Positions 41,391 through 51,860 of a stretch of 64,000 nucleotides of DNA are shown in pieces. A program made the translations under genes and the position numbers. The notes beneath the pieces are model-generated. The model searched no databases and had not been told where the DNA came from. It saw only the letters and a program-made list of their open reading frames with translations. Origin of the DNA: Lucinisca nassula (lineage: Eukaryota > Mollusca > Bivalvia > Lucinida > Lucinidae); contig OY757010.1 of the NCBI GenBank assembly GCA_963580285.1, positions 148,910,675 through 148,974,674 on the forward strand. Direction: 5' to 3'. Within the stretch, counting starts at the first letter, position 1; each line of letters starts with the position of its first letter.

Positions 41391-41910
41391 AATGTCAAGC
41401 TTCTTCCTTTCGATTTTGCCGATCTTCTTTATAACGTCATCGTGTCGTCAGAATGTTTTGTTTTTGTTTGATTTGAGGTTTAACGTCCCCATCAACACTG
41501 TAAAGGCCATGTTGGAGACGTTGCTTCCAATTTTGTGGGACTTTTACCCGACATTGAGATGAAACGACATCTCAAGCCCTGCCGCCCAATGAACCAATAG
41601 GGTTTATTAACATGGACGGGCCGACTCGCACCGCTTTGCCTGGAAAGGCTTAGATCCTCTACTCGTGTGCGGGTCGGTTTCAGCTCTGCGTGGAAGTATC
41701 ATGCAGCCAATCTATTTCTTCAAGCCCCGATGGGCGGGGGCCGGTACATATTTTTTAGTACGCGGACTTCTTCTCCTGTCAAGCTTCTTCCTTTCGATTT
41801 TGCCGATCTTATTTATAACGTCATGTAGTACCTACCTATGGTGGCATATAACTGTCACCCAATAGATGAGAGGGTAAATCAGCTTTTTCTGCTATTCTGT
41901 CGTCTTAATA
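41391..41910. repeat. ~60 bp direct duplication flanking an R1
   Basis: TCAAGCTTCTTCCTTTCGAT plus TTTGCCGATCTT occurs at about 41395-41440 and 41778-41812, on either side of R1 41465-41745. The following CCTACCTATGGTGGCATATA block matches the 134 bp tandem repeat at 47305. Confidence 0.8.
41465..41745 (-). mobile_element. R1
   Basis: From TTTGATTTGAGGTTTAACGT to GATGGGCGGGGGCCGG, with a small internal deletion removing the AAGCGGTTTACCAGT block. Confidence 0.88.
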
Positions 41911-43914
41911 GTCCGATTTCCAAACATTTAATGCACTCAAAATTCTCACGCTTTATTTGTGCCTTTTCATTGAGATAGAAGCCTAACCTATATGACATGT
42001 GATTATTTAGCAAATCTGGTGGGGAAAAAGGGGTTGAAATTCTATGAGTTTACAACCACCCCCATGCGAAGGCTATAGTTGGATTAAGTTTAGTTATGTG
42101 TATCTTGCGCTTACAAATGAATGTTGATTTATTGCATCAGCCAAAATATTTGTCAATACTCGAAGACACCAAAATTCATGAGATGACGTAACTACATCCG
42201 GTGTTACTGTAACGTGCGATGTGTTCCGAGCGGTTAAAACAAGTGATATAAGATGAGCTCGTCTGGCTCACCATTCAAGATCTATTTTACAAGTTAAGTA
42301 TTTAACACTAAAATGAGCTGCTCTTCAAACTTACAGCGGCTCAAAATGATTATTCCCAATTTAGACAGAGTTACCTACTCCAAAATATGATTAGTATGGG
42401 TCCCCTTAGATAACTTGCTAAGGTAAAGCTCAAATTTACAAAGCATATTAAAATGAAATGATTGAAGCAATAAAAAGCACTATACGCATTTAACAAGTAT
42501 GAAGGACAGTGTAATTAAATGAACAAAAATGCACAGCTCAATTGGCTCAGATCTACTAAGTTTCGAAAGTTTGGCTCACTCCTTAATGGCTTAGAATGAT
42601 ATAAAATATTATATTCTACAAAGCTAGGTAGGCGTGTTTCAGCCAACTCCTTCACTCTGTAGATATTTACCTTGAAGCTGTTATATTTAATCTTGATTAA
42701 CTCGTTGTTGATGCTGTTCTGACTTGATACCTAGGATTAATATCTGATTGGTTATTCTAAATGTTACATTGATTGGATGATAAAAACTATAAGGTGATTA
42801 TCAATTGGTTACTGTCTGGGCAATTCGATTGGATATGGTTTAGGCATTTTCAATCCGTTTTTGTGATTAAGCTTGAACGATGTGAATATACCGTAATGGG
42901 GCTATGCGGATGACTGTTTTGTCACATTACCATAAATTTTGACCATTGAAATTTGACCCCACAAATTTGGTAAATTTTACACTATTTTCGCGCTAAATGA
43001 TTTTTAGTACTTTTTTGAAACAATTTCTTTTTCGTCAGTATGCAGGACGGTTATTTTTGCACGTGCATGTGAAACTTGCTGACTCTGTTTCAATCCGGGC
43101 ATCAACAAGGGACTCTGATAACTATGGACCCTTTTACCGCTTTTTCCTGTTGTGTCACAGATCGTGATAAAAATTCATATGAAAACAAACATAAAATACA
43201 TCATTTTACTGGCTGGCCATAGGTGTATCATAACAGGGACCAATAGATATATTTTTGAAAAGTTACTGATGGCCAATTCCTTCCGGTTTACATTTAGTGA
43301 GGGGAATATACATCACCAAGCATATTTGTCAGCGGCTGAACTATCAAGTGATTCTCTAAACTAGTGACTTGAATCAATCAACATTTAATGAATACATTGT
43401 ATATTTCAAGAATCATTATCCAAAGTTTCCGGCCAGTGCTGAAGGCTCCCCAAGTAACATCGAAATTGTTATATTTAAAACACGTAAATGTTACTGGCCA
43501 CTACAAGGTCTCTATTTTCTGTTAAGTCGCACGACTACAAATAAATAGTACCCGAGCTTTAATGTAACGTAAAGCTACCCTTTAAACATTCTTATATCTT
43601 CTCTTTTCCCAGAGTTGTGATATAACCTGTAAACGAGCATCTTAAGATATCACCTGCACTTACTTTCTACCATTTCGTTAGACAACCTGCCTTCGATAGC
43701 CTTGTTCCTCTATTCACCATTAGCTCTTAATTATTCTGTGTCTCTTGTCACACACTGATTAATCTGGTCTTCATCTCCTTTTGTACTACTTCCTTTTACT
43801 GATATTTGTCCAATATATTGATTGTTTTGGGTTTAAAGGCACGTAAACACTTGTTGGTCATTTTGTGTCCTCTCCCCAGAGAAAGGAAGAAACACGATAG
43901 AAGAGATTTTGTTT
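41911..43914. other. 2 kb without recognised features
   Basis: AT-rich and apparently low-copy. No open frame over 70 codons, no family I recognise, and no convincing splice-site-bounded exon. It may be unique intergenic or intronic DNA. Confidence 0.45.
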
Positions 43915-44205
43915 GTTTTTGTTTGATTTTAGGTTTAACGCCCCCGTCAACACTGTAAAGGTCATTTTGGAGACGTTGCTTCTAATTTTGTGGGACTTCT
44001 ACCCGACATTGAGATGAAATGACATCTCAAGCCCTGCCACACAATGAAACTAATATGGTTTATAAGCATGGACGGGCCGACTCGCACCGCTTTGCCTGGG
44101 CAGGCTTAGATCCTCTAAGTAGTTTATCAGTACTCGTCTGCGGGTCGGTTTCAGCTCTACGCGGAAGCAGCCCATCTATTTCTTCAAGCCCCGAAGGGCG
44201 GGGGC
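43915..44205 (-). mobile_element. R1
   Basis: From TTTTTGTTTGATTTTAGGTT to CCCGAAGGGCGGGGGC. ATAGAAGA occurs just before and just after (near 43897 and 44209), a probable target duplication. Confidence 0.85.
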
Positions 44206-44474
44206 GATATAGAAGAAATAGTTGAGCAGATGAAAGTGAGTGACCGAGGAGAAAGGGGAAAATGGAAAAGCAGAAACAGAAGAAATAACAGTATTCCCCC
44301 TCTACCCTTACCTGCTGTAAGAACAGCAGGTCTTTTCCAGCTGTAAGCCACTACCAGTTGGACGCCTTATTGACGCAAAGTACAAATCACCTTTGCCCCA
44401 ATTGTCCCATACAAATTGGCCAAAAAGGCCTTCTATGACAAGCCATTAGAAGTTATCATGTTTGAAAAACAGAG

Positions 44475-44965
44475 TGTAGGCAATTATCAGGAATCTATAC
44501 AAAATATCTCGCACCTCCTATTCAAAACAACAAAATGAAAACGCGGAAAGCCAGAAGGACAGTTATCTCCCGCCATGGCCAAACGGCTATTCAAAATGAA
44601 AAAGGCATTAACAATACATACATCCTAAGGACTAACTATGAAAATAATAAACCACAGAAAAGGACCGCCTTGGAACGGGGTCAGTAAGAAGTTTTACGGG
44701 GGTAGGGATGGACACTTTAATTGCTTTTAGGTGGCCACAATACTCGCCCTAGATTGTCTTGGTCAAAACCGATAAGTTATTCACTCTGCATGATGGAATA
44801 CTGGCTAATCAGTGCAACATCTCCGAGAACAGAAAATCAAACGAGTAAAGAGACGAAACAAGGATGAGGACTCGACAGCATGAAATAGCTAGAATGCTGC
44901 AGCAAAGGAAACCAAACAGTTAGGCTGCCGTTAACACTACCAGAGACAGAGCATCAGACACCTAC
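44475..44965 (+). repeat. R4 dispersed repeat
   Basis: Blocks GAAAGCCAGAAGGACAGTTA, GGACCGCCTTGGAACGGGG, GTGCAACATCTCCGAGAACA, ACAGCATGAAATAGCTAGAA and ACCAGAGACAGAGCATCAG. The nearly complete length helps define the family as ~500 bp. Confidence 0.7.
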
Positions 44966-45619
44966 CTTCAGGCGTTCTGGCGGAAATGCGTTCGTACATA
45001 TGAAAGAAACTAGGCGGGCGGGTTAATTTACTTGAGGTTGAAACCTAATATGTCAGTGAACAGGGACGATGGTTGACATAATAAATGTTACGATTCCTGC
45101 GTAAATCAAGCTTCTTCTCTACACCTTTGTCAAGAAGGATGGGAACATTGGGTTCAACACAGACCATTAAGTAAAGTCGTTCCACCAAATACTGTATAAT
45201 GTTTCTTTTTTGTTTGCAGTAAAATTTCGCAGACCTTCAGTCAAAAGGTGGCTGGATTGTTCAGAGGCGTAAACTCTTTCAAACATGTCTTTCCTTCAAT
45301 TATGAAATACTGTACAAAAATCTGCCAACTCTTTGAAAAAATAAACTGCAATAGGACCGCGCTGTTATCTTCACTGAACATTGTCGTCTTTCAGAGGTAT
45401 TGCTGTCATTGTAACTTCATACCAAACTGCCACTGGTCATCAATTAATTGTTTATGAAGGCTGGAAAATGCAGCTAAGCAACAAAAGATAACCAAACAAG
45501 CGCAATCAGTAAAGCATAAAACTGTGGCTGCTGTATCATGAAAACGACAATTAAACATGGTTTACGCTTGCCATCAAGCTTACGCGACTTTTAATAAATG
45601 CCCTGAACACAACATTATA
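44966..45619. other. Spacer, no gene recognised
   Basis: A 69-codon frame at 45248-45457 follows a TTTGTTTGCAG acceptor-like site but has no recognisable domain. Confidence 0.35.
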
Positions 45620-46440
45620 AACAAGCGGCCCATGCAAAACTAAGCTCACTCACAAGCCCCTTGGTGACCATTTATTTTAACAGACCATAATGGTTTAGTA
45701 GAGGCCAATCCCAGGACCATTGCTGCCAAATTATTTTGAAATCAACCATTTTTTTTTTTTTTTGCCGTCGCATACATTATCAGCTTTGAACAATCTTCGC
45801 AGGGCTAGATTCCAAAACTGCTGCATACCAAGGTCTTGTATTTCATGAGATGCAGAATTTAAAATCACTTCTGGACTTATATTGGTGTGACGATCACACA
45901 GATCCGTCTAACAACTTTGACTTCTCGACCATACTGATGCGGTTTATGTCATTTGGTATCATGTAACCCAGTAGTTTTAGAAAAATAAGAAAAAATAATC
46001 TTATGGCCCCCGGATCATCAAGCTGATTGCAAATATCAATTATGATGTCATAAGCGGCAACAGAACCACAAAATCCTGTCTTTTCCAAACAAAATCCTAA
46101 GTGACCGAATGTGACCTTGACGTAAGAAAGGTCAAGGTTAACGAAAAGTCATCATTTGAACAAATTTGATAGGGCCCGGGTCCCTAATATTCTATACCAA
46201 GTTTCAAGGTCATAGGTCGATATGTTCCTGAGAAGGCGATTTTCAAAGGTTTTTACCATATATGGGCATGGTGAACATTTTGGTCATGTGACCCAGCCAT
46301 TCAGAAAATATGTTTATTCTTCCACCCCATGGCGGCTTCACATATAATTTGGTTCCGATTGGCCTTGTAGTTTCAGAGGAGATGTCATTTAGAAATTGTT
46401 TGGATGCTTAAATGCGAAAAGAGGGTAGGAACATTTATCT
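45620..46440 (+). mobile_element. Degenerate tandem-array element
   Basis: The start, AACAAGCGGCCCATGC followed by AAGCTCACTC, echoes the TAE 5' end. 46096-46400 has units with GAAAGGTCAAGGTTAACG, TTTTACCATATATGGGCATG and ATTTTGGTCATGTGACC, as at 34735-35105. No clean 3' hairpin. Confidence 0.45.
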
Positions 46441-46502
46441 CCCCTTGTTATGTCTTTTTCCCCACTTTTTTGATTTGTAACTCCATTTTCAAGATGCTGA
46501 GA

Positions 46503-46663
46503 GTGAGTGAGTTTTAGTTTTACGTCCCACCAACAGCTAAGGTCATACGGAGACGGGACCTCGGTTTAAAGACTCATCCGAAAGTCTGGAGAAGCCCGGG
46601 ATCGATCCTGCGATCCCTGGTTTCCAAGGCGAGTAGCGTAACCACTGCACCACGGAGGCTTCT
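46503..46663 (-). mobile_element. SINE-A, full length
   Basis: Minus-strand reading: AAGCCTCCGTGGTGCAGTGG head, A-box GTGCAGTGGTTACGCTAC, B-box GGATCGATCCC, body AGACTTTCGGATGAGTC, tail TATGACCTTAGCTGTTGGTG then GGACGTAAAACTAAAACTC. Best-preserved SINE-A here. Confidence 0.9.
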
Positions 46664-47304
46664 CAAGATGCTAAATTCATATCATATTTAAGTGTGAGAA
46701 AGTTAGGTGCATTAAACTCCTTAATGGTGCATTATTGAGCTACCGGGTCTCAAATTTTTTTCTGGTTTTTATCTTCAATGCATACTCCTTTGTCATGTGT
46801 ACACTTTTGGAGCCAAATACAGCTTCAGAACTTTGTGAAAATGGTCGTTTCCATTCGTGTTTGCCCTTCGCTCTGAACACGTGTTCGGAATTTCTGTTCC
46901 AAAAATAAATCTGTCACTTTACACATACATGGCGACAGTATCGTCTCTGAGTGTCGTTACTTATGGCATGGTATTCAGCGTCATATTTTTTTTCCGATTC
47001 AGGCATGGCCTAAGCAAACAAGGCCAAAAATGAACGTCGCATAACGTCATATATCGGGATTCTATTTTTGTCACGAACTAAAACTAGATCTAACTAGTAT
47101 TCGAAACCTAGTTAGGGAATCCCTCTCAAACTCGTTTACCTGTCATCATAATTGTTCGCATTTTTGCATAAAATGTATTCATTTGTATTGTTTTAAAGAA
47201 AAATACCGGCTATATGTATTTTATTTTTGGAAGCATTTTTTCCAGTTAGCTCAGTAATGCACCTTTAAATACGGGTGCTACGAATTTCAAATCCCCGACT
47301 ATAA
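46664..47304. other. Spacer, no gene recognised
   Basis: Nothing recognised beyond AT-rich DNA. Confidence 0.4.
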
Positions 47305-47610
47305 AGTGTATGACCTGATGCTATATCGATTGATAATCATCGTGTCGTCAGAATGTAATACCTACCTATGGTGGCATATAACTGCCATCCAATAGATGAG
47401 AGGGTAAATCAGTTTTTTCTGCTATTCTGTCGTCTTACAGTGTATGACCTGATGCTATATCGATTGGTAATCATCGTGTCGTCAGAATGTAATACCTACC
47501 TATGGTGGCATATAACTGCCATCCAATAGATGAGAGGGTAAATCAGCTTTTTCTGCTATTCTGTCGTCTTACAGTGTATGACCTGATGCTATATCGATTG
47601 ATAATCATTA
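47305..47610 (+). repeat. 134 bp tandem repeat, 2.3 copies
   Basis: GTGTATGACCTGATGCTATA begins at about 47306, 47440 and 47574. Units contain CCTACCTATGGTGGCATATA and CTGCTATTCTGTCGTCTTA and are almost identical. Part of the unit is also at 41823-41905, which suggests the source locus was single copy there. Confidence 0.92.
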
Positions 47611-48059
47611 TCGCGCAATATTGTCCAGAAGTGTAATCCATAATGCCAGCAACACGGGACACTTTTGCAACTATAGGTATTATCTCGACTTCCGGTCATG
47701 TAATATATTAGGATTTGTTAAGGTAGAGACTATATGCCTTAAATACTCAACGATCAGCCGGACTTGTCTTTGATCGAAACAAGCATTCATTAATACGAAA
47801 AACAGGTATTTTGATCGCTAACTGACCAACCATGACATCTAAAAGAACCGGAAGTTGGGATAACCGAAAATAAGTCGACATTTAATTTCTCTTGAAGGCA
47901 GTTGAGAGCAATATCACAACAGTCAGTCTAGATAACTGTTAAAACAGTAGCTCGGCTAGTATCTAACCAGGTTTAATAAGTCGATTTAGAAGTATAGTAA
48001 GTCGACTTTGTATCTCAATACTTAGATGGCATTTATCTACCACAAATACCGTTTTGAAT
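47611..48059. other. Spacer, no gene recognised
   Basis: AT-rich, nothing identified. Confidence 0.4.
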
Positions 48060-48315
48060 GTACAAATGTAACTCTTTGGTTGCTCAGTCGGATGCGCTGA
48101 CTGGCGTTTCCGATACCTGATGGGTCGAAAACGTTCTTTCATGGCGACTTTTCTATGGTTAATCTGTCACATCCACTGGATCGGGAAGGGTGGCGAAAGA
48201 ATGAGCACTGTACTGGTTAACCGCTTATGCATATACCAGTAGATGCCACGGAAAAGGTTTGTTAAGAAAACTGGCCGACTCGGCATGAACAAAGTGTGTT
48301 AAACTCCAAAAATAA
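48060..48315 (+). mobile_element. SINE-B, diverged
   Basis: Head with TTGCTCAGTCGGATGCGCTG and a B-box-like GGGTCGAAAAC, GTTCTTTCATGGCGAC, GTACTGGTTAACCGCTTATG and tail GTGTGTTAAACTCCAAAAAT. Confidence 0.7.
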
Positions 48316-48361
48316 ACAAATTTGATTGCATCCTTGACCGGGAGCATGGGATCACATTCTC

Positions 48362-48744
48362 CATCACGTGAACAAGTCCGTGAAATGAACACCCCCTTAA
48401 ATCCCACTTTATATAGAGAAAACTGAGGTTTACGGGATATACATTATTAGCCTTATTTCTGCTCCAAGACATAAGTTGTGGGTACTCGTTAGAACCGCCT
48501 CAATGAACCTATGTTTGCAAGACAAAGGTTGTGGGTACTCGTTAGAACCGCCTCAATGAACGTATGTTTGCAAGACATAGGTTGTGGGTACTCGTTAGAA
48601 CCGCCTCAATGAGGCGGTTCTAACGAGTACCACTACCTATGTTTGCAGTATAAATAAGAAATATATTACGAATTTTCATCAGAAAAGTAGCCAGTTTGGA
48701 GATATGAAAAATGCACTTTGTCGCACGGGTATGTTATCGTAATG
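48362..48744 (+). mobile_element. PM2 with an iterated palindrome arm
   Basis: Start CATCACGTGAACAAGTCCGT, end CGGGTATGTTATCGTAATG. The left arm (GTTGTGGGTACTCGTTAGAA plus CCGCCTCAATGA) occurs three times at about 48476, 48530 and 48585, and only the third is completed by the right arm. It is longer than other PM2 copies for that reason. Confidence 0.88.
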
Positions 48745-49080
48745 TACATGGGATCGATATTTGTCCGAGCCGTTAGTCGAGGGCTAGTATCGCTTTCAGG
48801 CTGGGAGTGTGATCCCATGTTCCCTGTCAAGAATCAGCAAAGCTTTGTCACGACATTTCGTACACTGTTCGAATTTTTTCCAAAGTGTCCCATTGTTTCG
48901 GACAGCGTGAAAAGTACAAGTTACCATGTGACGTCATCCAACGCGCACTTCTGCACACACTACGCTGACCTCGGCGCTCAGTGGGAAAACGTTTAATTCA
49001 TGTTAGAATGAGAGTTTCTTAACGGGGGAAAAACGAACGAATTAAAACAATAAAAATGTTTGATTTATTCGCTTTATTTG
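48745..49080. other. Spacer with CRE-like site
   Basis: GGGAGTGTGATCCCATGTTC (about 48804) is the inverse of GGGAGCATGGGATCACATTC just left of the PM2 (about 48339), so the PM2 sits inside an inverted repeat. TGACGTCA is at 48929-48936. The 92-codon frame here begins inside PM2 and is not supported as a gene. Confidence 0.4.
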
Positions 49081-51109
49081 TTAGCTCACCAAAGTCGAAG
49101 GCTCTAGGGGAGCTTATAGTATAATGGGTCGTCCGTTGCCCGTCCCTATTTATATCTCTGCATCCTGCAGGCAGATCTAAATAATTTCTCATCTGTAGCT
49201 TGCCTCTGATGGGGCACTGATGGAATAAGTATGTTTTTTTTTGTCGAAATCGAATGAAAACTTTGTTTGTTATGGTCCAATCAGGTCCCATAGACTTACA
49301 TTGGGAAAATGCTTGTCATCACTGTAACGCCTTCAGTTTTATCAGATCTTTCTGAAACTTACATGTAGGGTCGCCCGGGATAAAAACTCAGATGAATTCG
49401 AAAACCGGCTAAGTTGGCTCATTAATCAGAGATTTACGTCTCTGGTTGCTGAAAATGCCTATATTTGGCCTTGCATCATCGGAGCCCCTTCAGTTTGATC
49501 GGATCTTCCTGATACTTACATCTAAGTAAGTCGGGGTTAAATGCTCGGTAGCGATGATGGCCGATTACTCATAGAGTTATGTCCCCTGCTTTGTTGAAAA
49601 TGCCTAATTTTGCCCTTTTTATCACTTCAACTCCCTTCAGTTCTTGTTCAGGGGTAAACGCTCGCATGAGTTCGACTGGTGAGGTCGGCCTATTTGTCAT
49701 ACAGTTACGTCCCTTTTATTTCAGAAAATGCCTAGTTTTGACCTTGTCACCACCACAGCCCATTTTATCTGAACTTCTTGGAAGTTACACATACACGTAT
49801 ATGTAAGTCAGAGATAAAAGCTGGCATGAATTCGAAAAACTGGTGAGGGCGGCCTATCTTTTGTAGAGTTACATCCCTTTGATTGCAGAAAATGCCTATT
49901 TTTGTCCTTGTCATCACTGTAGCACCTTCAGTTTTTTTTAATCAAGTCTTATTGAAGCTTACATGTAAGAAGTCAGGGATAAAAGCTCGGATGAGTTTGA
50001 AAATTGGTGATGTTGGTCTCTCTTTCATAGAGTTATGTCCCCTTGATTTCTGAAAATGCCTATATTTACCTTGACATCATTGTAGCGCCTTCAGTTTGTA
50101 TCGGGTCTTCTTGAAACGTATTATATTATATAAGTAAGTCAGGAATAAAGCTCGGAAGAGTTTGAAAACTGGTGAGGGTGGCTTATCTATCATATAATTA
50201 CGTCCCCTTGATTACAGAAAATGCCTATTTTTGACCTTGTCATCAACGTAGCCCCTTCAGTTTTTATCGGATCTTCTTGAAACATACATACATGTATAAG
50301 TAAGTCAGATGAGTTCGAAAACTGGCTTGGAGCAAATGGAGTTACATCCCTTTGATTGCAGAAAATGCCTATTTCGGCCTTGTCATCACCGTAGCACATT
50401 TACTTTTTATCGGATCTTCTTAAAACGTATATAAAAGTAAGTCAAGGATAAAAGCTCGGATGAGTTAGAAAACTTGTGAGGTCGGCTTATCTATTATAGA
50501 GTTACGTCCCTTTGCATGAAATACTTATTTCTACCTTGTCATCACCATAGCTCTTCAGTTTTATCGGATCTTTTTGAAACTTTACCTACCAGTAAGATAA
50601 AAGCTCGAACGAGTTCAAAAATGGAGATGTCAGCCTACTACCTGTAGAGTAATGCCGCATTCTTTGCTGAAAAATGCCCAATTTGGACCCTGCCATAGTA
50701 TGTCCTTCAGCTTTAATCATATCTTTCTGAAACTAACACATCAGTAAGTTGGGGATAACAATTTGGATTTGTTAAAACTTGCGAGGTTAGCCAGTTTGTC
50801 ATAGAGTTAGGCCCCATTCTATGCTGAAAATGCCCATTTTAGCTCGCCTTACGAAAGTAAGGGGGTAGCTATTGCCATACCCCGGCGTCCGTCGTCGGCG
50901 TCGTGGTTAAAGTTTACCTGCAAGCTCTTATATGTTATGTTTTACAAGTTTATTTTGAATATGTAATTAACAATTGGTAAAAAAAAAAAAATAATAATTT
51001 AAAATTATCATTGTACTTCATTTAACAGGGTTTTTGGCTTAAATTGGCCTTTTTTTTAGATGTTAATTATTTGCTCTGTATTACCTCCCTTATTTGCCTA
51101 TGTCAAAGT

Positions 51110-51172
51110 TTAGCTCTGTGTAGTGAAGTGGATAGAGCTCAGGACTCTGGAGGTTCAAATCCCCGCGGAGGA
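51110..51172 (+). repeat. tRNA-like sequence inside TAE-B
   Basis: GCTCTGTGTAGTGAAGTGGA followed by TAGAGCTCAGGACTC, then AGGTTCAAATCC and CCGCGGAGGA. A-box and B-box analogues are present, but the anticodon and variable regions are compressed, so it is a tRNA-derived piece and not a functional tRNA gene. Confidence 0.5.
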
Positions 51173-51860
51173 CTATTATTATTATTTTCATTTCTTGTTT
51201 TTTTTTGTTATTGATTATTATTTCAACTTTTAGGGTCCAAGGCTCAAGGTCAAGGTCACTGTGGCTATTTTTAGAGAAAAACTCTGTCATGGATCTAGTG
51301 CCTACATTTATTGATGGATTTTAATATAACTTCACACAAATGTTGGGTATGAAAATATTTCGAGCAGTTTTTACTTTCAGGGTCCGGGGCTGAAGGTCGA
51401 GATCACTGTGGCTATTTTTAGAAAAACTTTGTCACTACTCTAGCCCCTGCATTTATCGATGAATTTTAATATAACTTCACATACGTGTTGGGTACGATAT
51501 CTCTAGCGGGTTGGACATTCAGGGTTCGGGGCTCAAGGTCAAGGTCACTGTGACTATTTTTAGAAAAACTTTGTCATGGCTCTAATGGCTACATTTATTG
51601 ATGGATTTTAATATATAACATCAAACAAATGTTGGGTATGATGATGTCTCGAGCAAGTTCGACTTTCAGGGTCCGGGGCTGAAGGTCAAGGTCACTGTGG
51701 CTATTTTTAGAAAAACTTTGTCATTGCTGTAGCCCCTGCATTTATTGATGGATTTTAAATTAACGTGTTTAATATAACACGTGTTGGGTATCATGATATC
51801 TTTAGCGAGTTGAACTTACAGGGTCCAGGGCTGAAGGTCAAGTTCACTGTGGCTATTTTA

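Noticed and set aside
48718..48996. 92-codon open frame as a gene
   Set aside because: Its start lies in the PM2 terminus, and it has no domain or conserved neighbour.
49310..50838. CRISPR-like array of regularly spaced repeats
   Set aside because: The repeats are contiguous ~150-165 bp tandem units with no unique spacers, in a eukaryotic context.
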